NCBI RefSeq assembly: GCF_001552675.1
Contig: NZ_BCRQ01000003.1
Location: forward strand, 25,385-89,384
DNA length: 64,000 nucleotides
DNA from: Alicyclobacillus sendaiensis NBRC 100866
Lineage (GTDB): Bacteria > Bacillota > Bacilli > Alicyclobacillales > Alicyclobacillaceae
Direction of reading: 5' to 3'
Shown: positions 18,501-24,872 of the stretch, piece after piece
How the letters are laid out: the number at the start of each line of letters is the position of its first letter
Position numbering within the stretch: the stretch's first letter is position 1
Made by a program: the position numbers and the translations under genes
Notes under the pieces: generated by a model
Database searches by the model: none
Told to the model about the DNA's origin: nothing
The model's input: only the letters and a program-made list of their open reading frames with translations

Positions 18501-20751
18501 ACCGGTGGGCGCGGCGCATGTAGGCGCGAAGCGTCGCAGGCTGGCTTTCCACCACCTCCACGTCCGCGACGAGCCCCGCGCGCAAAAACCCGCCTTCGAG
18601 GATGTCGTGGCTCAGAACGCGGTTGTCCGGGATGCGATGGCACAGCACGGCGTGAAACGTATCGACGTCGATGAGCCCCTTGCCGACGAACAGGCCGCGC
18701 CCGAACCAGTCCTGGTACGGGTTGGAGATGGCAAACGCGTAAGGATCCACGCCCGTCTCGCCCGACCACAGGCGCGCGAAGCGGGAGACAAGTGTGGAGC
18801 GCGGGCTCACGGCCACGGCCGGCTGGAGCACGCCGTAGCCTTGCTCGACCCGCGTCCCGCGGGCGTTGAGGCGCGGCCGGTTGTAGCGCAGGTGCATCGT
18901 GCCGACGAGGCGCTGCACGGTGCCGATGGGAAGCTCGGTGTCGAGATCGGCGGTAAACAGGTAGCGAACGGTCGACAGCGCGTCGAGCGGGCCATCTTCG
19001 ACAAAGAAGGTGGTGTTCCGCGCGCCGCGCATGAGTTCGACCAGTTCGACGAGCTTCCCCCGCTTCCGCTCCCAGCCCATGTAGACCCCGTCGGCGGGGT
19101 TCAGGACGCGCCTTCGGTGGAACCAAAAGAAGCGCGCCGCTCCATACCTGCGCCGAAGCGCCTCGAGGCGCTCGCGCGCCCGGGCGAGGAGCGCCTCGTC
19201 CTCCGGCAGATGTGGCGCATCGGCGTCCCGGAAGTCCGAGAGGACCGCGAAGTACACGTTGTCGCCTCGCTGCGTCAGATAGTGAAGCTCGATTTTGTCA
19301 AACGCCTCGTCGACGTCGGACTCGCTCGCCCAGATGACGGGGAGCGCGATTAAGGTGCGCGCGTCCCCTGGGATCCCCTCGCTGAAGTCGAGGCGCAGGA
19401 GAGGCACGGGCCGAACGGCGCGGCGGATCCCCTCGTGCACGAGCGAAAGGACCCACTCGCTGACGGGAAGGGCGAGCAGGACGGCAAGGGCGAGAGTCGC
19501 CCCCAGAGGCGCGCGAAACCCGCCCGTCATCCCCTCGAGCACCGCCCACAGGATGACCGCGAACAACAGCGCGGCCGCAAGGAGATACGTGCGCAGGGGA
19601 CGGCGGCGGAGCGCAATCTGTGGCACAGGCCTCGGCTTCGCGCGCTCCTTGAGCGACTGATGAAGGGCGTGCATCCCGTCGGGATCGCACAGATAATACG
19701 CGACAAACGCCTCGCGCGGCAGGTCGCTCGCGAATGTGGGCGATCCGGCCTTTTCCCAGGCCTCGCGCGCGAGCGACACGGCGGTCTCCGCGATCATCGC
19801 CTCGGGCAGGCGGAAGGCCTCGCTGAGCCAGCTGACCTGATGCGTGAGCACCTGTTGGCTCGTCGGATCGAGCCGCAGATAGTCGCCCGTAGGCTCTTCC
19901 CGCAGGCAGGACTCGACGCGGGAGATGCGGGTGGAAACGGGCTGCCAGGACATGCGCTCCAAGGCGTGCAGGCTCTGCACCAGATTGCCGATGAGCACCT
20001 GGATTTCGGCGTGCCACTCGGCTTCGTACGTCGTCAATCGCTCGATGCTGTCGGAGGAATGGGCGACGTGCGCCGCGAGCCATTCGCGCAGTTCGTGGCT
20101 GTCCGGCTCCCACTCGGACAGGTGATGCACGAGGTGCACCACTTCCACCGCGCCAAGCGCGCGCCCCTTGGCAAAGCGGTCGATGGCGCGTCGCACGGCT
20201 TCGGGCCCATCCCCCCGCTCGATCTCGTCGAGCAGTTGTGCCACGGCGCGGCACGCCTCGTACCGGTGGGCGATTTCATCGCTCGCTTCGGCGAGCCGCG
20301 TGAGCATGGCCACGCGCAAGGCGTTCGCCAACTGATGGCACTCGAGGGTCGTGAGCACCTGCACGTCTTGGTAAGCTTCCACAAAGCGGATGAGCGTGTC
20401 GGGTTCCACGCGTCCGCGCGTCACATCGAGATAGGCCGCGGCGAGGGCCACCACGCGCGGCTCTCCGTTCTCGGCCATCCTGGGTAACTTCCGCAGCACG
20501 GCGTTCGGCCACAGTCGCTCCGCCAACATCGCCTGCAGTTCGAGATAGGCGGCGTGATCGATCAACCACTCGTGCGCAGGTTCCGAACACGCCGCAGGCT
20601 CTCGCTCGAGCCTCGCGGCGAGATTCCGCACCTCGGCCACCTTTCGGCGCAGGACGGGCCAGAGATCGGCCCCCCCGCCGCGCGTCGAACTGATGTCTTG
20701 CGTCAGCGCGAATGCACGCGCGCGCCTCTCGAGCTCGGTGTCGAACGCCAT
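12598..20751 (-). CDS. ndvB: Cyclic beta-1,2-glucan synthase (NdvB/ChvB type)
   Basis: A 2717-residue multidomain enzyme of the size known for NdvB/ChvB. Residues 1-380 are a helical N-terminal region, followed by membrane segments near 385-440. A GT84-type glycosyltransferase (about 465-820) carries an Asp-rich TADLDTELP near 600, SHDILEGGFLRAG and RRAHRWVRGDWQ. More membrane segments lie between 825 and 960. Residues about 1000-1420 resemble the GH189 transglycosylase that closes the ring (GISESGFYAFD near 1240). Two GH94-type sandwich domains and a catalytic barrel follow, with the acid in GIGDWNDGLSRVG near 2350. ATG 20751 follows GAGGAGGA; the longer upstream frame is antisense to the next gene. 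No export partner (NdvA) is present here. Confidence 0.92.
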   Translation of the reverse strand: MAFDTELERRARAFALTQDISSTRGGGADLWPVLRRKVAEVRNLAARLEREPAACSEPAHEWLIDHAAYLELQAMLAERLWPNAVLRKLPRMAENGEPRVVALAAAYLDVTRGRVEPDTLIRFVEAYQDVQVLTTLECHQLANALRVAMLTRLAEASDEIAHRYEACRAVAQLLDEIERGDGPEAVRRAIDRFAKGRALGAVEVVHLVHHLSEWEPDSHELREWLAAHVAHSSDSIERLTTYEAEWHAEIQVLIGNLVQSLHALERMSWQPVSTRISRVESCLREEPTGDYLRLDPTSQQVLTHQVSWLSEAFRLPEAMIAETAVSLAREAWEKAGSPTFASDLPREAFVAYYLCDPDGMHALHQSLKERAKPRPVPQIALRRRPLRTYLLAAALLFAVILWAVLEGMTGGFRAPLGATLALAVLLALPVSEWVLSLVHEGIRRAVRPVPLLRLDFSEGIPGDARTLIALPVIWASESDVDEAFDKIELHYLTQRGDNVYFAVLSDFRDADAPHLPEDEALLARARERLEALRRRYGAARFFWFHRRRVLNPADGVYMGWERKRGKLVELVELMRGARNTTFFVEDGPLDALSTVRYLFTADLDTELPIGTVQRLVGTMHLRYNRPRLNARGTRVEQGYGVLQPAVAVSPRSTLVSRFARLWSGETGVDPYAFAISNPYQDWFGRGLFVGKGLIDVDTFHAVLCHRIPDNRVLSHDILEGGFLRAGLVADVEVVESQPATLRAYMRRAHRWVRGDWQLTYWLRRVCRDRHGQPRPIDLCGFTRWNIVDHVRHSLVHPALVLLVGVGSAGLLPGSAYAYGAVVLITVFLPFLRQLDAIRPGEWSWRSAATALGQSLVMLVTLPFMAVVEVDASLRALYRMLVTRRRLLEWIPSAHADRADGSPAPLLYEPAGYAVALACSVPGLFGTWAQVLTSALALLVWLPAHGVARFLAQPLDPTRVEPHPELAAHLREVAAAMWQFYERYVGEEDHHLPPDNVQLEPVERVAHRTSPTNIGLYLLCVAAAADLEIISKESAVHRLEQTMATLRSLDRWHGHLFNWYDTRTLRPLPPRYVSTVDSGNLVCAMLALSQALREWASAGADVAPRAHRLADELEAFARETDFQPLYRPELRLFSLGFHADRNELENIVYDLLASEARQASFFAVATGQVPASHWFALSRTMTRVGRHQPLLSWSGTMFEYLMPALLMRHLPGTLWEETYRGVVSRQIAYAQERGVPFGISESGFYAFDRDFNYQYRAFGVPGLGLDRGLERNLVVAPYATMLALPFAPGQVAEALRQLRTLGALGPYGYYEAVDFTASRLPPGERHRVVQSFMAHHQGMAFIAIANYLHHNLWVERFHRLPLVRAAEYMLYERMPKRPALLLKPVHAAHAPSFDQPVYARRRSGDELAWNAISNGSLTSFADTRGEGGIAWRGIAVTRFRPDPHLPYRGPVMYVRDVDRGGMFRTTLHGGAGHIEAEFRPDKSTFRRVVDGIESEWSVLVAPDRDVEIRRLVLQNLGEDVRRLEVTYFAELALAKPSADIAHPSFQRLFVETGWDEARQVLWARRRPESDDEPGVYAAFHLVADDEGAPIEWDSHRARFVGRGGSLAAPRGLWHRLRGEAGSVADPAAILRTTVVLALGQKRALYVITALGEAQDEVVERAFEMRHPAARSRAAQLAWMRAQIDLRQLHLSPDDVEDAMELLSRFLSRHALSPERRAAILQNELGQSGLWAHGISGDRPIVAVRLASPAEVPFVAKLARLTQYLGHMGFASDLVVIDETLSSYRDEMRERIRSEMARRGVHDAALAVVKADQLSSAERTLVEAVAVATLRAGGPSVGAQLTGGRTRREEPVRMASDRLEPEPEREPRDAGPVEGEFANGYGAFVDSGRAYRMRVTRSLRPPRPWANVLANPHFGALVTELGTGYTWWRNSREWKLTPWHNDAAFDPPGEAVYLADLDRGIVASATPSPAGDEGAYEVTHRPGVTSFESDFGGVLVALEVFVDRAEPVKWMRVRLRNPSDVRRRMRVAPYAEWVLGVEPFATAPLVVVRKIRGVDAVAAENRYQEAFRGAVGFLAVGGDGQTTGWLGDKTRFLGGGSYARPDALLAGDGWRGEDGPTQAPCAALARDLDLGPHEQAEVIILLGAAQGEREAARLARLAHQAAADRALREVTEFWSDLVTRVQVRTPDRAFDILMNGWLVYQALACRLWARTAFYQAGGAFGFRDQLQDALALLHACPDALRHQILRAARHQYLEGDVQHWWHEELGKGIRTRFSDDLLWLPYAVSRYIEATGDRAILDERVPYLVSAPLAGGELERYEDCVWSQTEGTLAEHVARAVERALHFGDHGLPLIGIGDWNDGLSRVGAKGRGESVWLAWFLADVLRRVAEIDHPSLASYRGRWLAMREKLFEAANESAWDGQWYRRAITDDGLWLGSAASPACRIDAIAQSWAVISGGAPPDRAVRAMESFDRELVDRRLGVAHLLQPAFRDLRPSPGYIQGYPPGIRENGGQYTHGVIWSVIAWTKLGRGEEAYELFSMLNPIHHADTPREVERYGNEPYVMSADIYTAEPNVGQGGWSWYTGAASWMYQAGLEAILGVRRRGSKLIVEPCIPKHWPGFEVRYRHGSTLYRIRVERVAQGEGTRAQELTVDGVGVAEIDLVDDGREHDVLVRWSGGKAQDRGTAADKEPVEIREWVRQLRASSTTHALPATATFRNGPSDV

Positions 20752-20844
20752 AGGTCCTCCTCGTGCCGCCGTGAGTCTCGGATCGGCCATCCGCCCGAAC
20801 AGATAAAACGGCAGCATATGTAACCATTCCCGTTTGAAGTCTGG

Positions 20845-20850
20845 ATTATA
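20845..20850 (-). promoter_or_regulatory. ndvB: -10 box of the glucan synthase gene
   Basis: A perfect minus-strand TATAAT about 95 bases before the ATG. No convincing -35 is found at 16-18 bases, so the promoter may be activator-dependent. Confidence 0.5.
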
Positions 20851-20898
20851 AATCGGTTCGCCGCGACACAGACGGCGATGGACGTGGTAAGATGGTGT

Positions 20899-20910
20899 CA
20901 AAACGTTTTG
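20899..20910 (+). promoter_or_regulatory. Palindromic operator candidate
   Basis: The perfect 12-bp palindrome CAAAACGTTTTG lies between a TAAGAT -10 candidate (20888-20893) and the binding site GGGAGGAAGG of the VOC gene. A central CG palindrome at a sugar gene is typical of LacI-family operators. Confidence 0.55.
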
Positions 20911-20922
20911 GGAGGAAGGCGT

Positions 20923-21381
20923 ATGGAAGCGTATCCACTGGGGACGCGGCGCGTCGCACAAATTGGCATCGTCGTGCGCGACATTGAAGCGGCGAGCGCC
21001 GCCTGGGCGAGACTCCTCGGCTGCGAGGTGCCGAAGTGGCACTGGACCGAGGCGTACGAGGAAGCGCGGACCGAATACGAGGGACAGCCGACCCCGGCGA
21101 GGGCCAAGCTCGCGTTTTTCCGCCTCGAGAACCTCGACATCGAGCTCATCGAGCCCGACGACCAACCGAGCACCTGGCGCGCTTGGCTCGATGAACACGG
21201 CGAGGGCGTGCATCACGTCGCATTTGAAGTCAACGACATGGCCGCGCACACCGAGGCACTGACCCAAGCGGGACTGCGGCTCATCCAGCGCGGCGAATAC
21301 ACCGGAGGCCGGTACGCCTATTTCGACGGCGCATCGTCCGCGCGAGCCGTGATCGAACTGTTGGAAAACGACCGCCGGTGA
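20923..21381 (+). CDS. VOC-superfamily (glyoxalase/epimerase-like) protein
   Basis: A 152-residue single-domain vicinal oxygen chelate protein with two beta-alpha-beta-beta-beta units. Candidate metal ligands are in LDIELIEP, GVHHVAFEV and AVIELLEN. The first-strand position, usually His in methylmalonyl-CoA epimerase and glyoxalase I, is Gln here (VAQIGIVVRD), so the metal site is altered and the activity uncertain. ATG 20923 follows GGGAGGAAGG; an earlier ATG at 20878 would lie upstream of the operator. The gene precedes the mannanase and is probably co-transcribed. Confidence 0.8.
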   Translation: MEAYPLGTRRVAQIGIVVRDIEAASAAWARLLGCEVPKWHWTEAYEEARTEYEGQPTPARAKLAFFRLENLDIELIEPDDQPSTWRAWLDEHGEGVHHVAFEVNDMAAHTEALTQAGLRLIQRGEYTGGRYAYFDGASSARAVIELLENDRR

Positions 21382-21404
21382 GGCACCTCGGGGGTGAGCT
21401 TCGC

Positions 21405-22361
21405 GTGGAACGGATCGAAAGCGCATTCGACATCGACTTCATCCGCGGCATGACGTTTGGCTTTGTCGGCGAGCACGGGACGTGGGGCACCGATGAGGCG
21501 CGCGCGTCGATGCGGGCGCTCGCCGACGAGCCCTTCAACTGGGTGACGCTCGCCTTCGCAGGCCTCATGGAGCACCCGGGTCATCCGGCCATTGACTTTG
21601 GGCCGCCTGCCACGGTGAGCGACGACGAAATTGCGGCGATGGCCGATCTCGCCCACCAACTCGGGCTCAAGGTATGCCTGAAGCCCACGGTTAACTGCCG
21701 AGACGGGACCTGGCGGGGCGAAATCGCCTTCGGGGACGCGCGCCAACCGGATCTCGCGTCCTGGCGTGCGTGGTTTGAGTCCTACGCCGACATGATGGCC
21801 CACTACGCGCGCCTCGCCACGCGCACGGGTTGCGAGATGTTCTGCGTCGGCTGCGAGATGACCACCGCCGAGCCGCACGAGGCCATGTGGCGCGACGTGA
21901 TTGCCTGCGTGCGGAGCGAGTACGGCGGCCTCGTGACGTACAACTGCAATCATGGGCGCGAGGAGCACGTGCGGTTTTGGGACGCCGTGGACCTCATCTC
22001 CTCGAGCGCGTACTACCCCATCGACCGCTGGCGCGAACGCGTGCCGGTGCTCCGCGAGGTGGCCGAGGCGCACGGGAAGCCGCTCTTCTTCATGGAGGTG
22101 GGTTGCCCGAGCCGCGCGGGTTCCGGGGCGTGCCCGTGGGACTACCGGCATCCGGGCGCGGTCGATCTCGACGAGCAGGCGCGGTTTTACGAAGCCATGT
22201 TCTCCGCCATGCCCGACGAGCCGTGGTTCAAGGGCTACATGTTGTGGGAATGGCCGTGGAAGCTGTACCCGCGCGACAAAGCCGGCGAGGATGGAAGCTA
22301 CTGCATCTACGGCAAGCCGGCCGAGGCTGTCGTCTGGCGGGCCTTCGCCGCGCGCGCATGA
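21405..22361 (+). CDS. AaManA: GH113 endo-beta-1,4-mannanase
   Basis: A 318-residue (beta/alpha)8-barrel glycoside hydrolase that cleaves beta-1,4-mannan chains. With the GTG at 21405, which follows GGGGGTGA, the acid/base is E151 (CVGCEM) and the nucleophile E231 (FFMEVGC), the numbering published for AaManA of A. acidocaldarius. An earlier GTG at 21378 overlaps the VOC stop codon but has no binding site. There is no signal peptide, so it should act inside the cell on imported oligosaccharides. It is convergent with the kinase/alpha-galactosidase operon. Confidence 0.95.
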   Translation: MERIESAFDIDFIRGMTFGFVGEHGTWGTDEARASMRALADEPFNWVTLAFAGLMEHPGHPAIDFGPPATVSDDEIAAMADLAHQLGLKVCLKPTVNCRDGTWRGEIAFGDARQPDLASWRAWFESYADMMAHYARLATRTGCEMFCVGCEMTTAEPHEAMWRDVIACVRSEYGGLVTYNCNHGREEHVRFWDAVDLISSSAYYPIDRWRERVPVLREVAEAHGKPLFFMEVGCPSRAGSGACPWDYRHPGAVDLDEQARFYEAMFSAMPDEPWFKGYMLWEWPWKLYPRDKAGEDGSYCIYGKPAEAVVWRAFAARA

Positions 22362-22385
22362 GGCAGCGGTGCCCTGAAAAGCCAA

Positions 22386-22410
22386 GGATGGGCGCATTTG
22401 CCGCCCATCC
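22386..22410. terminator. Bidirectional terminator hairpin
   Basis: A perfect 9-bp inverted repeat (GGATGGGCG / CGCCCATCC) with a 7-base loop lies between convergent genes. Only the minus strand has a weak T-rich tail. Confidence 0.65.
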
Positions 22411-22428
22411 CACTGGGAGCGCGTTGCG

Positions 22429-23751
22429 TCACGCCGTCACGGCCATCGCCGCCCAGCGCGCCGCCCCCTGCGCCGCCTCCTCCGGGTGAGGTGCGAGCCG
22501 CACAGGGTGCCCAAACACCGCTTCCACCGCGTCGCGCAGGTGCCGGTTGACGCGAAGCGCGTTGCCCGCCCCCGCGAGCGCGCCGGCACCCTCAGACGCG
22601 CGCGGCGCGAGGCGGCCATAGCCCTCGTGGAGCTCTTCCGCCACGCCGCGCAGCACGCCCCAGGCGAAGGCCTCAGGCGTCATGCCCGAGGCGGTCCACC
22701 CTTCGACCCGCGCGCCGCCGTCGCCCCACCGCGAGCCAAAAAACGTCGGGCGCACGCGGGGAAACGGCCCGCCGCCCGATTGGCGCCACGCCGCGATGGC
22801 CTCGTCGAGCACCTCGTACGCCGAGCGCGGGGACTCGATGCCATACAGCCGGACGACGCGATCGAAAAACGCGGCCACAAGGGCGTACGCCGCGCCGCCC
22901 GCCAGCGTCGCGACAGTCGCGAGGTACAGATCCCCCAAAAACGGCCGCAGTTCGGCGCCAGGCGGCAGCTCGGGCCGTCCCCGCACGCAGACGGACACCT
23001 GAGCGCCCGTGCCGATGTTCACGAGCACGCCCCCCTCTGCCGCGCCCACCGCGCCGAGGAAGCTCGCCTGATGATCCCCCAGCGCCACGGCGACGGGAAT
23101 GCCGCGGTGCTCGCCCAGCACGGCCAGATCCGGAGCCACTTCGGGCAGAAGGCCGAGATCGATCCCTGACGCCTGCAGGCCCTCCGCAGCAAACGCCCCG
23201 TTCGCGAGGTCAAAGCCGCCCATGCTGTGCGCGAGGGACGCGTGCGCGCGAGGGCGCGAACATCCTGCGAGTCGGGCGGCAAACGCGTCCGGCAGCGTGG
23301 CAAGCCTGCGCGCGCCTTGCGGCACGAGGCCGTGGTGCAGGAGCCAGGCGTGCGTCGCAAGGCCGTAGCCGGGATGCACAGGTGTGCCCGTCAGGCGAGA
23401 CAGGCGCGCCGCGAACGTCTCGCCGGCCTCTGCCGCTTCACCTGCGCGCCCATCCTGCCACGTGAAGAGCGGGCTCACGGGATCAAGCTTCGCGTCCAGA
23501 TACACCACGCCGTGCATCTGGCCCGTGACCCCGATGGCGGCCACGTCGGGATGCTCGGCAAGCCCCGCTTCCACCATGCGCTCGGCCAGGGCGAACATGC
23601 GCACCGCGTCCTGCAGCGACGCGAGCGGGTGATCCGCCGGCAATTGGGCGCCGTGCGGCTGAGACTGCCACCACAGGACGCGGCTCGCCGCGGCGTCGTA
23701 CACCACCGCGGCGATGGAGGTCGTGCCGAGATCGATGCCAAGCGCCTTCAT
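22429..23751 (-). CDS. FGGY-family carbohydrate kinase (sedoheptulokinase-like)
   Basis: A 440-residue sugar kinase of the hexokinase/actin fold. The N-terminal phosphate loop is GIDLGTTSIAAVVYD, followed by GVTGQMHGVVYLD and TWQDGRAGE. The second lobe has VNIGTGAQVSV and a glycine-rich GALAGAGNALRVN. The TGQMHGV pattern and short length resemble sedoheptulokinase more than xylulokinase, but the substrate is not certain. Its ATG overlaps the TGA of the preceding oxidoreductase (ATGA), showing translational coupling as last gene of the operon. Confidence 0.85.
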   Translation of the reverse strand: MKALGIDLGTTSIAAVVYDAAASRVLWWQSQPHGAQLPADHPLASLQDAVRMFALAERMVEAGLAEHPDVAAIGVTGQMHGVVYLDAKLDPVSPLFTWQDGRAGEAAEAGETFAARLSRLTGTPVHPGYGLATHAWLLHHGLVPQGARRLATLPDAFAARLAGCSRPRAHASLAHSMGGFDLANGAFAAEGLQASGIDLGLLPEVAPDLAVLGEHRGIPVAVALGDHQASFLGAVGAAEGGVLVNIGTGAQVSVCVRGRPELPPGAELRPFLGDLYLATVATLAGGAAYALVAAFFDRVVRLYGIESPRSAYEVLDEAIAAWRQSGGGPFPRVRPTFFGSRWGDGGARVEGWTASGMTPEAFAWGVLRGVAEELHEGYGRLAPRASEGAGALAGAGNALRVNRHLRDAVEAVFGHPVRLAPHPEEAAQGAARWAAMAVTA

Positions 23752-24872
23752 GACTTATCCCGCTCGCACTGGGAGCAGAGGTCGAGCTGAAGCGCAGTCT
23801 CGTCGTAGCCGATGGGCCACGGCTCTGGCCGATCCGGCCGCGAGGCGATTTCGACGTGACGCCCCTCGCGCGCCGAAAGGTGGACGGCCTCCATGATCTC
23901 GACGACGTGCAGGGCGAGATCCCCCGACGCGCGGTGCGGCCGATGGTCGCGGATGGCGAGCGCCATGTCGGCCACCGCGAGGCCGCGCCGGTTCTCCGCG
24001 AAGCCGAAGAGCGCCGGCGCGGGCGACCACGCCTCGGCGCCGCGGCGGCGCACGCGCACCGTGCCCTCAAAGTAGTTGGGATCTGGCACGGCGAGCGTCC
24101 CTTCCGTGCCGTAAATCTCGATGCGTGGCAGCTCGGAGTGCCACACGTCGAACGTGGTGACAAGCAAGCCCGTGGCCCCGCGCTCGAACTCGAGCAGGGC
24201 CTGCACGTGCGTCGGGATCTCCACCGGGATGCGTTCCCCAAATCGATTTGGGGAACCGATCACGCGCGTGGAGAAGGTGGTTTGGGCGGTCCCGGCGACG
24301 CGGCGGACGGGGCCCATCAGGTGCACGAGCGCCGTGAGGTAGTACGGGCCCATATCGAACATCGGGCCGCCCCCCGCCTGGTAGAAGAAGTCCGGATTTG
24401 GGTGCCAGCGCTCCGGCCCGTGGCTCATCATGAAAGCCGTCGCGCCGATGGGCTCGCCAATCCAGCCGTCGTCCAGGAGTTTCCGCGCGGTCTGGAGGTG
24501 GCTGCCGAGGAACGTGTCAGGCGCGGATCCAAGGCGGAGCCCGCGAGCGCGGGCGAGATCGACAAGCGCCTTGGCGTCCTCAGCGCGAAGCGCGAGAGGT
24601 TTCTCCGTGTGCACGTGCTTGCCGTGCTCCAAGGCCTGGCGCGCAAGGTCGGCGTGCGCCTTCGGGACCGTGAGGTTCAGGACGAGATCCACCTCAGGAT
24701 GCGCGAGGAGTTCGTCGGGCGCGACCGCCGGGACCTGAAACTGCTCGGCCCGGGCGGCGGCCCGCGCCTGATCGAGATCCGCCACGGCCGCCACCGGAAT
24801 GCCGAAGAGTTGAAGGTTCTTGAGATACACCTCGCTGATGACGCCACAGCCCATCACACCAACTCGAATCAT
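23748..24872 (-). CDS. Gfo/Idh/MocA-family NAD(P)-dependent sugar oxidoreductase
   Basis: A 374-residue dehydrogenase. The Rossmann motif GVMGCGVISEVYL is at the N-terminus, the family motif EKPLAL with its active-site lysine near residue 95, and GGGPMFDMGPYYLTAL in the C-terminal substrate domain. Such enzymes oxidise or epimerise sugars and inositols. It overlaps both neighbours by four bases (ATGA), so the three-gene run alpha-galactosidase, oxidoreductase and kinase is tightly coupled. It could oxidise galactose or a derivative released next door, which is inference. Confidence 0.88.
   Translation of the reverse strand: MIRVGVMGCGVISEVYLKNLQLFGIPVAAVADLDQARAAARAEQFQVPAVAPDELLAHPEVDLVLNLTVPKAHADLARQALEHGKHVHTEKPLALRAEDAKALVDLARARGLRLGSAPDTFLGSHLQTARKLLDDGWIGEPIGATAFMMSHGPERWHPNPDFFYQAGGGPMFDMGPYYLTALVHLMGPVRRVAGTAQTTFSTRVIGSPNRFGERIPVEIPTHVQALLEFERGATGLLVTTFDVWHSELPRIEIYGTEGTLAVPDPNYFEGTVRVRRRGAEAWSPAPALFGFAENRRGLAVADMALAIRDHRPHRASGDLALHVVEIMEAVHLSAREGRHVEIASRPDRPEPWPIGYDETALQLDLCSQCERDKS

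Noticed and set aside
20752..21426. N-terminal extension of the glucan synthase open frame
   Set aside because: It is antisense to the VOC gene, and a strong ribosome binding site marks the ATG at 20751.
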